Source of the DNA: Haloarculaceae archaeon
Lineage (GTDB): Archaea; Halobacteriota; Halobacteria; Halobacteriales; Haloarculaceae
Direction of reading: 5' to 3'
DNA: 9,986 nt
Assembly (NCBI GenBank): GCA_018609945.1
Contig: JAHENO010000078.1
Coordinates: 1 to 9,986, forward strand
In this document: positions 1-5,761 of the stretch, in pieces
Position numbering within the stretch: the first letter of the stretch is position 1
Layout of the letters: each line of letters opens with the position of its first letter
Translations under genes and position numbers: made by a program
The notes under the pieces: generated by a model
What the model was told of the DNA's origin: nothing
Databases searched by the model: none
The model's input: the letters and a program-made list of their open reading frames with translations, nothing else

Positions 1-101
1 GCGAGCGTAGACAGCCCAGCCGCCTCTGCGATCGACCGGCGATCGCAGGGATACTCCGGCGTCGCGTCGAGTGCATCAGGATCGACAACGTGGTAGGACA
101 T
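1..101 (-). CDS. Probable cupin-domain protein, N-terminal fragment
   Basis: The minus strand opens with ATG at 101 and runs off the left edge, giving 33 codons. It starts MSYHVVDPDALDATPEYP and continues through a CDRRSIAEAAGL segment. That opening resembles the N-terminus of haloarchaeal small cupin proteins, in which a short lead-in of this kind precedes the metal-binding beta-barrel. The diagnostic cupin histidines lie outside the window, so this is recognition of an N-terminus only. A TATA-like GATATT is centred about 29 bp upstream of the ATG, which fits a leaderless transcript and supports this start. It lies in tandem downstream of the mptE-like gene, separated by a 164-bp gap that holds a nested inverted repeat. 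If it is a cupin, the substrate cannot be told. Confidence 0.5.
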   Translation of the reverse strand, partial: MSYHVVDPDALDATPEYPCDRRSIAEAAGLSTL

Positions 102-127
102 ACCCGCCCGTACGGTCCCAGTTGTCG

Positions 128-133
128 AATATC
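128..133 (-). promoter_or_regulatory. TATA-like element for the cupin gene
   Basis: On the minus strand the sequence reads GGGATATTCG, with the AT core centred about 29 bp before the ATG at 101. This is the spacing expected for a haloarchaeal leaderless promoter. Assignment rests on position and composition only. Confidence 0.4.
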
Positions 134-184
134 CCGCGGATCAACGTCGTTCACGTTTCCGGAACTGGCGAATCGGCTCCTCTC

Positions 185-266
185 ATAATGACTGCTGTAG
201 CTATTTTCCAGGTCGACCGCACGATGTCGGGCGGTCGATCCGGTAATGAACTACAGCAGTCATTAT
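185..266. repeat. 82-bp nested inverted repeat (16-bp perfect arms)
   Basis: Bases 185-200 (ATAATGACTGCTGTAG) and 251-266 are exact reverse complements. Inside them is a second inverted repeat, 211-220 against 231-240, with one G-T mismatch over 10 bp. The unpaired stretches on the two sides are both exactly 10 bp (201-210 and 241-250), and the inner loop is 10 bp. The right arm ends on the first base of the mptE stop triplet, and on the minus strand the arm gives tandem in-frame stops TGA TAA TGA. The arms are AT-richer than the surrounding sequence. Possible identities are a miniature inverted-repeat element (a TA dinucleotide borders each arm at 186-187 and 264-265), a terminator or attenuator hairpin between mptE and the cupin gene, or a regulator site. 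Confidence 0.85.
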
Positions 267-961
267 CAGACTGGCAGCGGTGACGTGTCGATGGTATCCC
301 GACTGTTGTCGAGAACCGCGAAGCGCTCGTCGCGCCGACATTCGAGCCAGTAGAGCAGCCGCTCCGCCCACCGGAGTTTTCGCGCCTTTTCCGGGTCGAC
401 CGTCGGATCATCGAAGTCCCACCCCGGAAATGTCAGTTCCGCGGCACCCAGGTGATCAGCCAGGAATGCCGCCCGGTCGCCGTCGGTGAACCCACCGAAG
501 TTCCGTACCGGTGGCCGGGGTGCGGCTTGCGTTGTCGGGATCAGAGAATGCGACGCAAGTTGCGGAACGGTTTCCTCGATTGTCATCAGGTTGTCGCCGT
601 GGGCGTGGACTGCGACTGGCACACCCTGCCTGGAAAAGGAGACGACCCGTTCCTCGTGTTTGTCGAGGTCGGTCACGACACAGTCGACGGGAACTCCCTT
701 CGCGCGAAGCCGGTCGGCAGCAGTCGAGGCGGCCACGACCGCGTCGGCCGCACGGACCGTATCGAGGTCCGCTTCGAGAGACGGCCCGGCACCGGCGATT
801 GCGACTGTCTGTCCCTGTAACCGGAGCGTCTGGAGGTCGAACGTTTCCCGCCCGTCGAGATGTCTGTAGAGGACGTCCCGGGCACGCTCGTCAGCCCCGC
901 GGTCGTACCCGAAGTCGGCCAGAATCGACTCGTAGACCGGTTCCCAGAGTTCGAAGTTCAT
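266..961 (-). CDS. mptE: MptE-like 6-hydroxymethylpterin diphosphokinase
   Basis: This 231-aa protein matches the archaeal MptE (DUF115) family, which transfers pyrophosphate from ATP to 6-hydroxymethyl-7,8-dihydropterin in tetrahydrofolate/methanopterin synthesis in the cytoplasm. Visible landmarks are a glycine-rich AIAGAGPSL (54-62), which opens a Rossmann-like domain, the acidic VTDLD (96-100), HAHGDN (119-124) and NFGGFTDGDRA (154-164). The length is normal for the family. The start at 961 (MNFELWEPVY) was chosen because family members begin this way. An upstream in-frame start at 1030 would add 23 unconserved residues. It is transcribed alone toward the left edge, divergent from the hydantoinase-like gene. 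Its stop codon touches the nested inverted repeat. The assignment is firm at family level; the reaction is inferred from characterised archaeal relatives. Confidence 0.88.
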   Translation of the reverse strand: MNFELWEPVYESILADFGYDRGADERARDVLYRHLDGRETFDLQTLRLQGQTVAIAGAGPSLEADLDTVRAADAVVAASTAADRLRAKGVPVDCVVTDLDKHEERVVSFSRQGVPVAVHAHGDNLMTIEETVPQLASHSLIPTTQAAPRPPVRNFGGFTDGDRAAFLADHLGAAELTFPGWDFDDPTVDPEKARKLRWAERLLYWLECRRDERFAVLDNSRDTIDTSPLPV

Positions 962-1000
962 CGCTCGACCAGTAGCTGTCGCTCGATGTCCTTGCACCCA

Positions 1001-1006
1001 GATAAT
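1001..1006 (-). promoter_or_regulatory. TATA-like element, possible mptE promoter
   Basis: On the minus strand the sequence reads CCGGATTATCTGG, centred about 43 bp before the mptE ATG at 961. It would give a leader of roughly 15-20 nt. A competing minus-strand candidate, ACTTATG near 1090-1096, would give a leader near 100 nt. Confidence 0.28.
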
Positions 1007-1121
1007 CCGGGTTGAGCCGAAATGGCACACTGAACTACCCCTGCCCAGGTGCCCTTTCGGCCTTCACCGTCCGGTTTTGGCCCCTCTGGCATAAGTTTTC
1101 CCTTAGGGGAAGGCCTGGCGA

Positions 1122-1130
1122 CTTATAAAG
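1122..1130 (+). promoter_or_regulatory. TATA box of the hydantoinase-HDAC operon
   Basis: CTTATAAAG is the best plus-strand TATA match in the 962-1238 intergenic region. It predicts a start of transcription near 1152, leaving a leader of about 85 nt before the ATG at 1239. The rest of the 277-bp gap holds the divergent promoter elements described here and no convincing gene. Confidence 0.5.
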
Positions 1131-1238
1131 GCGGGGCAGTCGGGAGAATCTGACATCCATGGCCGCTGTCGGCCGAACGCATCGACTGTGCGACGAGTCG
1201 GGCGAAAGGACCAACTGTGGGGAGGGGCCACGGGGACC

Positions 1239-2795
1239 ATGCACGTCGGCATCGACACCGGGGGAACGAACGTCGACGCCGTCCTCGTTGACGACGGGAT
1301 CCGTGCGTCGGGAAAGGTCCCGGGCGACCGTGACAACCCGGTCGAGCACCTCTTGGAGGAACTGCTCGACGGCCAGCAGGCAGTCGAACGCGTGGTCGTT
1401 GCGACGACACTCCTCTTGAACGCCGCAGTGCAGGAACGGCTGCCCGCGTGTACGAACGTCCTGGTTCCGGGCCCGGGATTGTCCCCCGAACGGGCCTTCC
1501 ACGGCGAGGCAAACCACGTCGCAGCCGGCTGCGTCGACCACCGCGGACGCGTCACCGAGGAACCCGCATACGAGAGACGGCCCGCAACGGAGACGGTCGC
1601 CGTCACGGCGAAGTTCGGGACGCGCAATCCCGAACCGGAACGTGAACTCCGCGAAACACTCGACAGTGACGCCGCGTCGGTTGCGCTCGGCCACGCCGCC
1701 GGACCGGGGCTGAACTTCCCGGACCGTGCCGCGACGACGGTCGCGAACGCGAGGACAGCGGGAACCTTCGCGGGATTCGCATCCGAGATCGACGACGCGC
1801 TCGACACTGTCGGCGTCGACGCACCGGTCTACTATCTGAAAGGCGACGCGGCGATGCTCTCGGCAGACGCGATGGCCACCAGGCCCGCGCAGGCACTCCG
1901 CGCCGGCCCGGCCGCGAGCGCGCTGGGGCTGGTCGCCCTCACCGGCGTCGAGGACGCCGTCTGTGTCGATATCGGCGGCACGACCACCGACGTCACGCGC
2001 GTCACTGACGGTTTTCCGGTAACAGAACCGGTCGAGGCGGGGTCTCTCGAAACGGGGTACGACGGCGTTCGTGCGGTCGACCTCCCGCTCGGTGGGGACA
2101 CGCGGGTCGCCGCGGACGGCCTGACCGGTCGGCGGGAGGGACACGCGTCGGCCTTCGGCGGCGACGAGCCGACGCTGACGGACGCACTCTCCGTGACGGG
2201 CGCTCTCGAAGATACCGGCGGCGCGCTCGATTCCGAGGCTGCCCGCACAGCCTTCGAGTCCTTCGAGCGCCCCCGCGCTGTCGCGGCCGGGGTCGTGGAC
2301 TCGTACGTCTCCCGGGTCGCGGACGCCATCGCGTCGGTCGCGCCGAACGCGACCCGGCTCGTCGCTGGCGGCGTCCTCGCGCCGTCGCTGGCCGACAGGC
2401 TCGCCGACGCGGCCGGCATCGGCGAGTCACTCGTTCCCGACCACGCCGCCGTCGCCGGTGCGGTGGGGTGTGCGACGGCGCGCGTCAGCGTCGAGACTGG
2501 CATCCATATCGACTCCGCCCGCGGGACCGTGACGGTGTCCGCACTCGGGACCGAGACCGAACCGGTCGAGCGGGGTCGAACGTTCGACGACGATGAGGTC
2601 GCGACCCTCGCGATCGAGCGCGCCCGGGAGGCAGCGCGGCGGGCGGGCGCGCAATCGGACACCGAGATGCCCGTGAACGTCCGCCACACCCGGCGGTTCA
2701 ACGTCGTCGAGAAGGCCCGCGTCGCGGGCCAGGTGGTCGACGCCACGGCCCAGGTCGAACCGGGACTCGGCGTGGAGTTGGGAGGTGACCGATGA
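1239..2795 (+). CDS. Hydantoinase/oxoprolinase-family (HyuA-like) ASKHA protein
   Basis: This 518-aa protein has the two phosphate loops of the ASKHA (acetate kinase/Hsp70/actin) fold used by hydantoinase A and 5-oxoprolinase proteins: DTGGTNVDAVL (6-16) and VDIGGTTTDV (243-252). It also has VATTLLLNAAVQ (54-65), comparable to the TTxATNA segment of HyuA, GPAAS (223-227), and a glycine-rich VAGGVLAP (375-382) in the adenosine-motif region. Family members hydrolyse cyclic amides with ATP, but the substrate here is unknown. It is shorter than typical HyuA (about 650-700 aa), and no HyuB partner is adjacent. ATG 1239 is chosen because the first phosphate loop starts within six residues, as in the family, and GGAGGGG lies 11 nt upstream. 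An in-frame GTG at 1188 would add 17 unconserved residues. The stop overlaps the next gene, so the two are surely co-translated. Confidence 0.85.
   Translation: MHVGIDTGGTNVDAVLVDDGIRASGKVPGDRDNPVEHLLEELLDGQQAVERVVVATTLLLNAAVQERLPACTNVLVPGPGLSPERAFHGEANHVAAGCVDHRGRVTEEPAYERRPATETVAVTAKFGTRNPEPERELRETLDSDAASVALGHAAGPGLNFPDRAATTVANARTAGTFAGFASEIDDALDTVGVDAPVYYLKGDAAMLSADAMATRPAQALRAGPAASALGLVALTGVEDAVCVDIGGTTTDVTRVTDGFPVTEPVEAGSLETGYDGVRAVDLPLGGDTRVAADGLTGRREGHASAFGGDEPTLTDALSVTGALEDTGGALDSEAARTAFESFERPRAVAAGVVDSYVSRVADAIASVAPNATRLVAGGVLAPSLADRLADAAGIGESLVPDHAAVAGAVGCATARVSVETGIHIDSARGTVTVSALGTETEPVERGRTFDDDEVATLAIERAREAARRAGAQSDTEMPVNVRHTRRFNVVEKARVAGQVVDATAQVEPGLGVELGGDR
2781..2788 (+). promoter_or_regulatory. 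Full-length Shine-Dalgarno for the HDAC-family gene
   Basis: GGAGGTGA complements eight bases of the archaeal 16S rRNA 3' end. The GGAGG core lies 6 nt before the ATG at 2792, inside the last codons of the upstream gene. A signal this strong fixes the start and fits re-initiation within an operon, unlike the leaderless starts of most neighbours. Confidence 0.75.
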
Positions 2796-3856
2796 CGCTC
2801 GCGCTCTACTACCACGAGGACTACCTCCTGCACGAACACACTCCCACGCACCCGGAGCGGCGCGAGCGGTTGCAGTACACGATGGACCAGCTCCGGGAGG
2901 AGGGGCTGCTGGACTCGCCCGCGGTCGACATCTGTGCTCCCGAGCCCGCCTCGACGGCGGACCTCCACCGCGTCCACGACGGCGAGTACCTCGACCGACT
3001 GCGATACATGTCACGGCGTGGCGAGGGGCAGCTGAGCGTCGATACACACGTCTCCGAGCACGTCTGGGAGCAGGCACGCCTCGCAGCCGGCGGCGTCGCG
3101 GACGCAGTCGAGGCGGTCGCCACCGGGACCCACCCGCGGTCGTTCGTGATGGCGCGACCCGGCGGCCACCACGCATTCGCCGACGACGGCCACGGCTTCT
3201 GTTATCTGAACAACACTGCGGTCGCGCTCCGTCGCGTCCAGGCCACGACCGACGTCGATCGGATCCTCCTCTGGGACTGGGACGCCCACCACTGCGACGG
3301 CACCCAGTCGATATTCGCCGACGACCCGTCGGTGCTCGTGATGTCGACCCACCAGTCCGGGCGGACGCTCTTCCCTGGCACGGGGTTCGTCCGCGAGGTC
3401 GGGGCCGGCGCGGGCGAGGGCTACACGGTGAACGTTCCCCTCTCACCCCGGACCGGTGACGACGCCTATCTCCGGGTCGTCGAGGAGATCTTCGAACCCA
3501 TCGCCGAGCAGTACGACCCCGACCTGCTGTTCGTCGAGGCCGGCCAGGACAACCATTTCACGGATCCCATCACCGACCTTGGCGTGACGGCACAGGGCTA
3601 CGCCCGCCTGATGGAGCGAGCGGTCGACGCCGCCGACGAGCTGTGTGACGGCCGGCTGGCCGCCTCACTCGCCGGCGGATATGGTATCGAAGGCGGACTC
3701 CCGTACACCAACCTCGCGGTCATCGCGTCGCTGGCGGGACTGGAGACGTCGAACATCCGCGAACCCGCATTATACGAGCCGCCTTCGGCTAGCCCGGGCG
3801 TCGAACGCGTCATCGACCGGGTGAAAGAGCGCCACGGGGAGTACTGGGATTTCTGA
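2792..3856 (+). CDS. Histone deacetylase/AcuC-family zinc deacetylase
   Basis: This 354-aa protein belongs to the arginase-fold deacetylase family (class I/II HDAC, AcuC, acetylpolyamine amidohydrolase), which removes acyl groups from amines using zinc. Signature segments occur in order: THPERRERL (19-27), RPGGHHA (122-128) with the catalytic His pair 126/127, GFCYLNN (135-141), DWDAHH (162-167) with zinc ligands Asp164 and His166, a third ligand inferred at Asp258 in TDP, and the transition-state Tyr297 in GGYG. All catalytic residues are present, so it should be active. The usual HHGNGT is HHCDGT here. The ATG overlaps the upstream TGA (ATGA). The substrate may be an acetylated protein, a polyamine or a small N-acyl metabolite; pairing with a hydantoinase-like protein favours a metabolite, by inference only. 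A TTTT run follows the stop at 3860-3863. Confidence 0.92.
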   Translation: MTLALYYHEDYLLHEHTPTHPERRERLQYTMDQLREEGLLDSPAVDICAPEPASTADLHRVHDGEYLDRLRYMSRRGEGQLSVDTHVSEHVWEQARLAAGGVADAVEAVATGTHPRSFVMARPGGHHAFADDGHGFCYLNNTAVALRRVQATTDVDRILLWDWDAHHCDGTQSIFADDPSVLVMSTHQSGRTLFPGTGFVREVGAGAGEGYTVNVPLSPRTGDDAYLRVVEEIFEPIAEQYDPDLLFVEAGQDNHFTDPITDLGVTAQGYARLMERAVDAADELCDGRLAASLAGGYGIEGGLPYTNLAVIASLAGLETSNIREPALYEPPSASPGVERVIDRVKERHGEYWDF

Positions 3857-3875
3857 GAGTTTTGGCAGACGTCAA

Positions 3876-4445
3876 CTATCCCGACTCCGACGCTGTCGTG
3901 CCCGCGACGACACCGCCGATCACACCGAAGACGGCCGGATAGACAACTCCCGCCAACAGCACGGCGAGTAGCGGGTCGGGTCGGCCAGTCGCCGGCCCGG
4001 CCGAGATGGTGAACAGGAAGACACCGACCACCGAGAGGACGAGATAGGCCGGGACGACTGCCACGCCGGCCAGGACGCCATCACGCGACGTCTCGACTCC
4101 CTGGAACCGCGCGACAGCGAGGCCGGCAGCGAGCAACAGCGCTGGCGGGACGACGAACAACAGCGGCGTGAACCCCTGGTCGCCACCGATTGCGTTACCC
4201 GCCACGGCCACCGGCGCCCCGTCGACGACCGTCTCGACGAAGTGGCTGTTGTAGAACACCCAGCCGACGAGTTTGTAGACGGCCCCGTCCTCTCCGAGGA
4301 ATTCGAGGAGCTGGCCGAGTCCCGACTCGCGGATGCGTCCGCTGGTAATGAGGTACGTCAGGAGGTAGCCGAGTATCCAGGCGACCAGGCCGGCAACTGC
4401 GCCGGCACCGATCGGGAGGTCGTCTCTATTGAGTCCTGATGACAT
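3876..4445 (-). CDS. Uncharacterised polytopic membrane protein
   Basis: This is a 189-aa hydrophobic protein I cannot assign to a characterised family. It looks like one of the many haloarchaeal DUF membrane proteins. Probable membrane segments are at about 12-34, 92-114, 123-148 and 157-182, with a weaker stretch at 57-72. There is no cleavable signal peptide. The third and fourth segments are separated by only a short loop, and the C-terminus is short and polar (TTASESG). The start at 4445 was chosen because a long upstream reading-frame extension is Arg-rich and non-hydrophobic, and because a TATA-like sequence lies about 29 bp before this ATG. It is convergent with the HDAC-family gene, with 19 bp between the stops, and is tandem downstream of the DUF364 gene but with its own promoter. 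Confidence 0.78.
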   Translation of the reverse strand: MSSGLNRDDLPIGAGAVAGLVAWILGYLLTYLITSGRIRESGLGQLLEFLGEDGAVYKLVGWVFYNSHFVETVVDGAPVAVAGNAIGGDQGFTPLLFVVPPALLLAAGLAVARFQGVETSRDGVLAGVAVVPAYLVLSVVGVFLFTISAGPATGRPDPLLAVLLAGVVYPAVFGVIGGVVAGTTASESG

Positions 4446-4469
4446 TTCGTATCGGGGTCGGCGACGCGG

Positions 4470-4478
4470 GTGTAAGTG
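4470..4478 (-). promoter_or_regulatory. TATA-like element for the 189-aa membrane protein
   Basis: On the minus strand ACACTTACA is centred about 29 bp before the ATG at 4445, which fits a leaderless start. The 130-bp gap between 4446 and 4575 holds nothing else I can identify. Confidence 0.38.
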
Positions 4479-4575
4479 TCTTCGGGCCACAGGGCGAGTC
4501 GACCGGAGCGCCGGGAACGAGGCGGGAGAGACGGTTCCGTTCCGGTGTGGGCGTTCCGGCTCCGCGACCGTCCGT

Positions 4576-5400
4576 CTACGGGAGTTCCAGCGCGTCCGGA
4601 GTGTCTCCCCGGGTGACGTACACCTTCTCGACGCCCTCTCCGTGGAGAGCAGTCGCACACTCCCGGTTCTGGATCCGGCGGCGGACGGTTTCGGGATCAG
4701 TCACCCGCGCACCGGCGACGACGTCGACGCCGGCGTCGAATGCCGGCCCCGGCACGTGGGAGGCGGTCGCACCGACGAGGACGACTGGCGAGACGCCCAC
4801 TGCTTCGAGCGCCGCGAGATAGCGGTCAGCGCCGCCGTAGATGAACACCGATCCCGTAACGAAACACAGGTCCGCCCCGGCGAACGCTGCCTCGCACTCC
4901 CCGGGTTCGAAGAGTTCGACTGTAACGCCGTCGGGCGCGTCGACCGATTCCGGGGGATCGCGCTCGACGACGCGCACTTCCAGGGCCTCGAACTTCCTGA
5001 ATGCCGGGCCGAACAGTCCCACCGTCGCGATCGTCTCGACGTCCCCCGCGAGCGCGGCCATCGGATCGCCGGTCCGCCAGTCGATGTCGGGTGCCGACAG
5101 CGCGTTCGCCGTCGCGAGGCCGACCGCCCGTGCCAGGTACGTTTCGCCACCGGTTGCGAGACCCAGAAGCGTATCCACGGTCGCGGTCTCGAGATCGACG
5201 CCGACCTCGCAGACTGTCCCGTCGGGTCGGTGTGCGATCCCCGCCAGCGTCTCGATCCCGCTCGGTGGTCCCCCGGCCCCGCCTTCCGGATTGGGCACTT
5301 CGACCAGGATCAGGTCGTCGCCGACCGTCACACGCGGATCGTTCGCTGCCTCCGCGCGACCGGCGAGTGCGTCGGTCACACGCGCCAGGATGCCGATCAC
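4576..5400 (-). CDS. DUF364 (putative heavy-metal chelation) Rossmann-like protein
   Basis: This 274-aa protein matches the DUF4213/DUF364 architecture. The N-terminal half ends with ARAVGLATANALS (90-102), a hallmark helix. The C-terminal Rossmann-like domain carries TVGLFGPAFRKFEAL (126-140), VVERDPP (144-150), LCFVTGSVFIYGG (178-190), VVLVGATASHVPGPAF (206-221) and GVDVVAG (224-230). Pfam calls the domain a putative heavy-metal chelation domain; I know of no well-established biochemical activity. The start is GTG at 5400, which overlaps the stop of the preceding 74-aa gene as GTGA. No ATG lies nearby in frame. The upstream continuation of the frame is the antisense-biased shadow of that small gene and is not part of the protein. 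Translational coupling implies it is made with the small protein. Confidence 0.82.
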   Translation of the reverse strand: MIGILARVTDALAGRAEAANDPRVTVGDDLILVEVPNPEGGAGGPPSGIETLAGIAHRPDGTVCEVGVDLETATVDTLLGLATGGETYLARAVGLATANALSAPDIDWRTGDPMAALAGDVETIATVGLFGPAFRKFEALEVRVVERDPPESVDAPDGVTVELFEPGECEAAFAGADLCFVTGSVFIYGGADRYLAALEAVGVSPVVLVGATASHVPGPAFDAGVDVVAGARVTDPETVRRRIQNRECATALHGEGVEKVYVTRGDTPDALELP

Positions 5401-5621
5401 GGTCCCACACACCCCGTGTGCCAGTTCCCGTGTCCAGCGTCGATCGCCAGCCCTGCCGCGAAGACCGGCACCACGTGTGTCGTTCCCGCGACGTGGGCGG
5501 CAGTCTGGGATATTTCGTGGCGGTCGGCTTCGGTGAGGTCCGCCAACGCCCCGGTCACTTCGATCATTTCCGTATTCGGATAGCACCCGTGGTCGGTCTT
5601 GAATGCGTCGCCGCGATTCAT
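5397..5621 (-). CDS. Small 74-aa His/Cys-containing protein, unknown function
   Basis: I do not recognise this protein. It starts MNRGDAFKTDHGCYP and ends GNWHTGCVGP. It contains six His (11, 35, 43, 49, 64, 68) and two Cys (13, 71), clustered near both ends, a helix-prone acidic middle (GALADLTEADRHEI, 24-37) and a small hydrophobic stretch (VPVFAAGLAI, 51-60). The His/Cys placement could bind a metal or cofactor, but no standard zinc-finger spacing is visible. Its reality is supported by the GTGA overlap with the DUF364 gene, a TATA-like element about 27 bp before the ATG, and normal haloarchaeal composition. The pairing with a putative chelation-domain protein suggests metal or metallo-cofactor handling; that is an inference. 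Confidence 0.65.
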   Translation of the reverse strand: MNRGDAFKTDHGCYPNTEMIEVTGALADLTEADRHEISQTAAHVAGTTHVVPVFAAGLAIDAGHGNWHTGCVGP

Positions 5622-5643
5622 ACTGCAGGCTGTAAGCCTCTGA

Positions 5644-5652
5644 GGAATTTCG
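5644..5652 (-). promoter_or_regulatory. TATA-like element for the 74-aa/DUF364 unit
   Basis: CGAAATTCC on the minus strand is centred about 27 bp upstream of the ATG at 5621, which suits a leaderless transcript. A second candidate, GGATATTCG at 5666-5674, would leave a leader of about 20 nt. The 140-bp gap to hisG is therefore a divergent promoter region. Confidence 0.38.
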
Positions 5653-5696
5653 ACCCCGAGGGTGGTCGAATATCCTCACGAAGTTAGAGCCGGCAG

Positions 5697-5701
5697 TATT
5701 A
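5697..5701 (+). promoter_or_regulatory. TATA-like element for hisG
   Basis: TATTA within GGCAGTATTACC is the best plus-strand candidate upstream of hisG. Its centre at 5699 predicts transcription starting around 5724. This gives either a short leader before ATG 5762 or an almost leaderless start at ATG 5723. Confidence 0.38.
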
Positions 5702-5761
5702 CCGGACAGGGAGCACCGAGCGATGGAAAGACAGTTGCCCCCCGACGTTCGAGGGGTGGAC

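Noticed and set aside
26..48. Palindrome CTGCGATCG / CGATCGCAG with a 5-bp spacer
   Set aside because: It lies within the cupin coding sequence and is built on CGATCG, itself palindromic and common in haloarchaeal DNA. Likely coincidence.
122..136. Shared GTCGAATATCC string here and near 5664-5674
   Set aside because: Both are upstream of minus-strand genes, but the match is only 11 bp and sits at different distances from the starts. Not enough to call a regulon motif.
1035..2144. Long minus-strand open frame opposite the hydantoinase-like gene
   Set aside because: It is Arg/Cys-rich with no recognisable domain, and lies antisense to a well-supported gene. It is a typical GC-rich shadow.
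1832..3446. Minus-strand open frames opposite the hydantoinase and deacetylase genes
   Set aside because: Ser/Thr/Arg/Pro-rich low-complexity translations without motifs. The plus strand carries complete catalytic motifs here.
4429..5583. Long plus-strand open frame over the DUF364 region
   Set aside because: The Arg-rich, Cys-rich translation has no domain, while the minus strand shows DUF364 motifs and a GTGA gene overlap.
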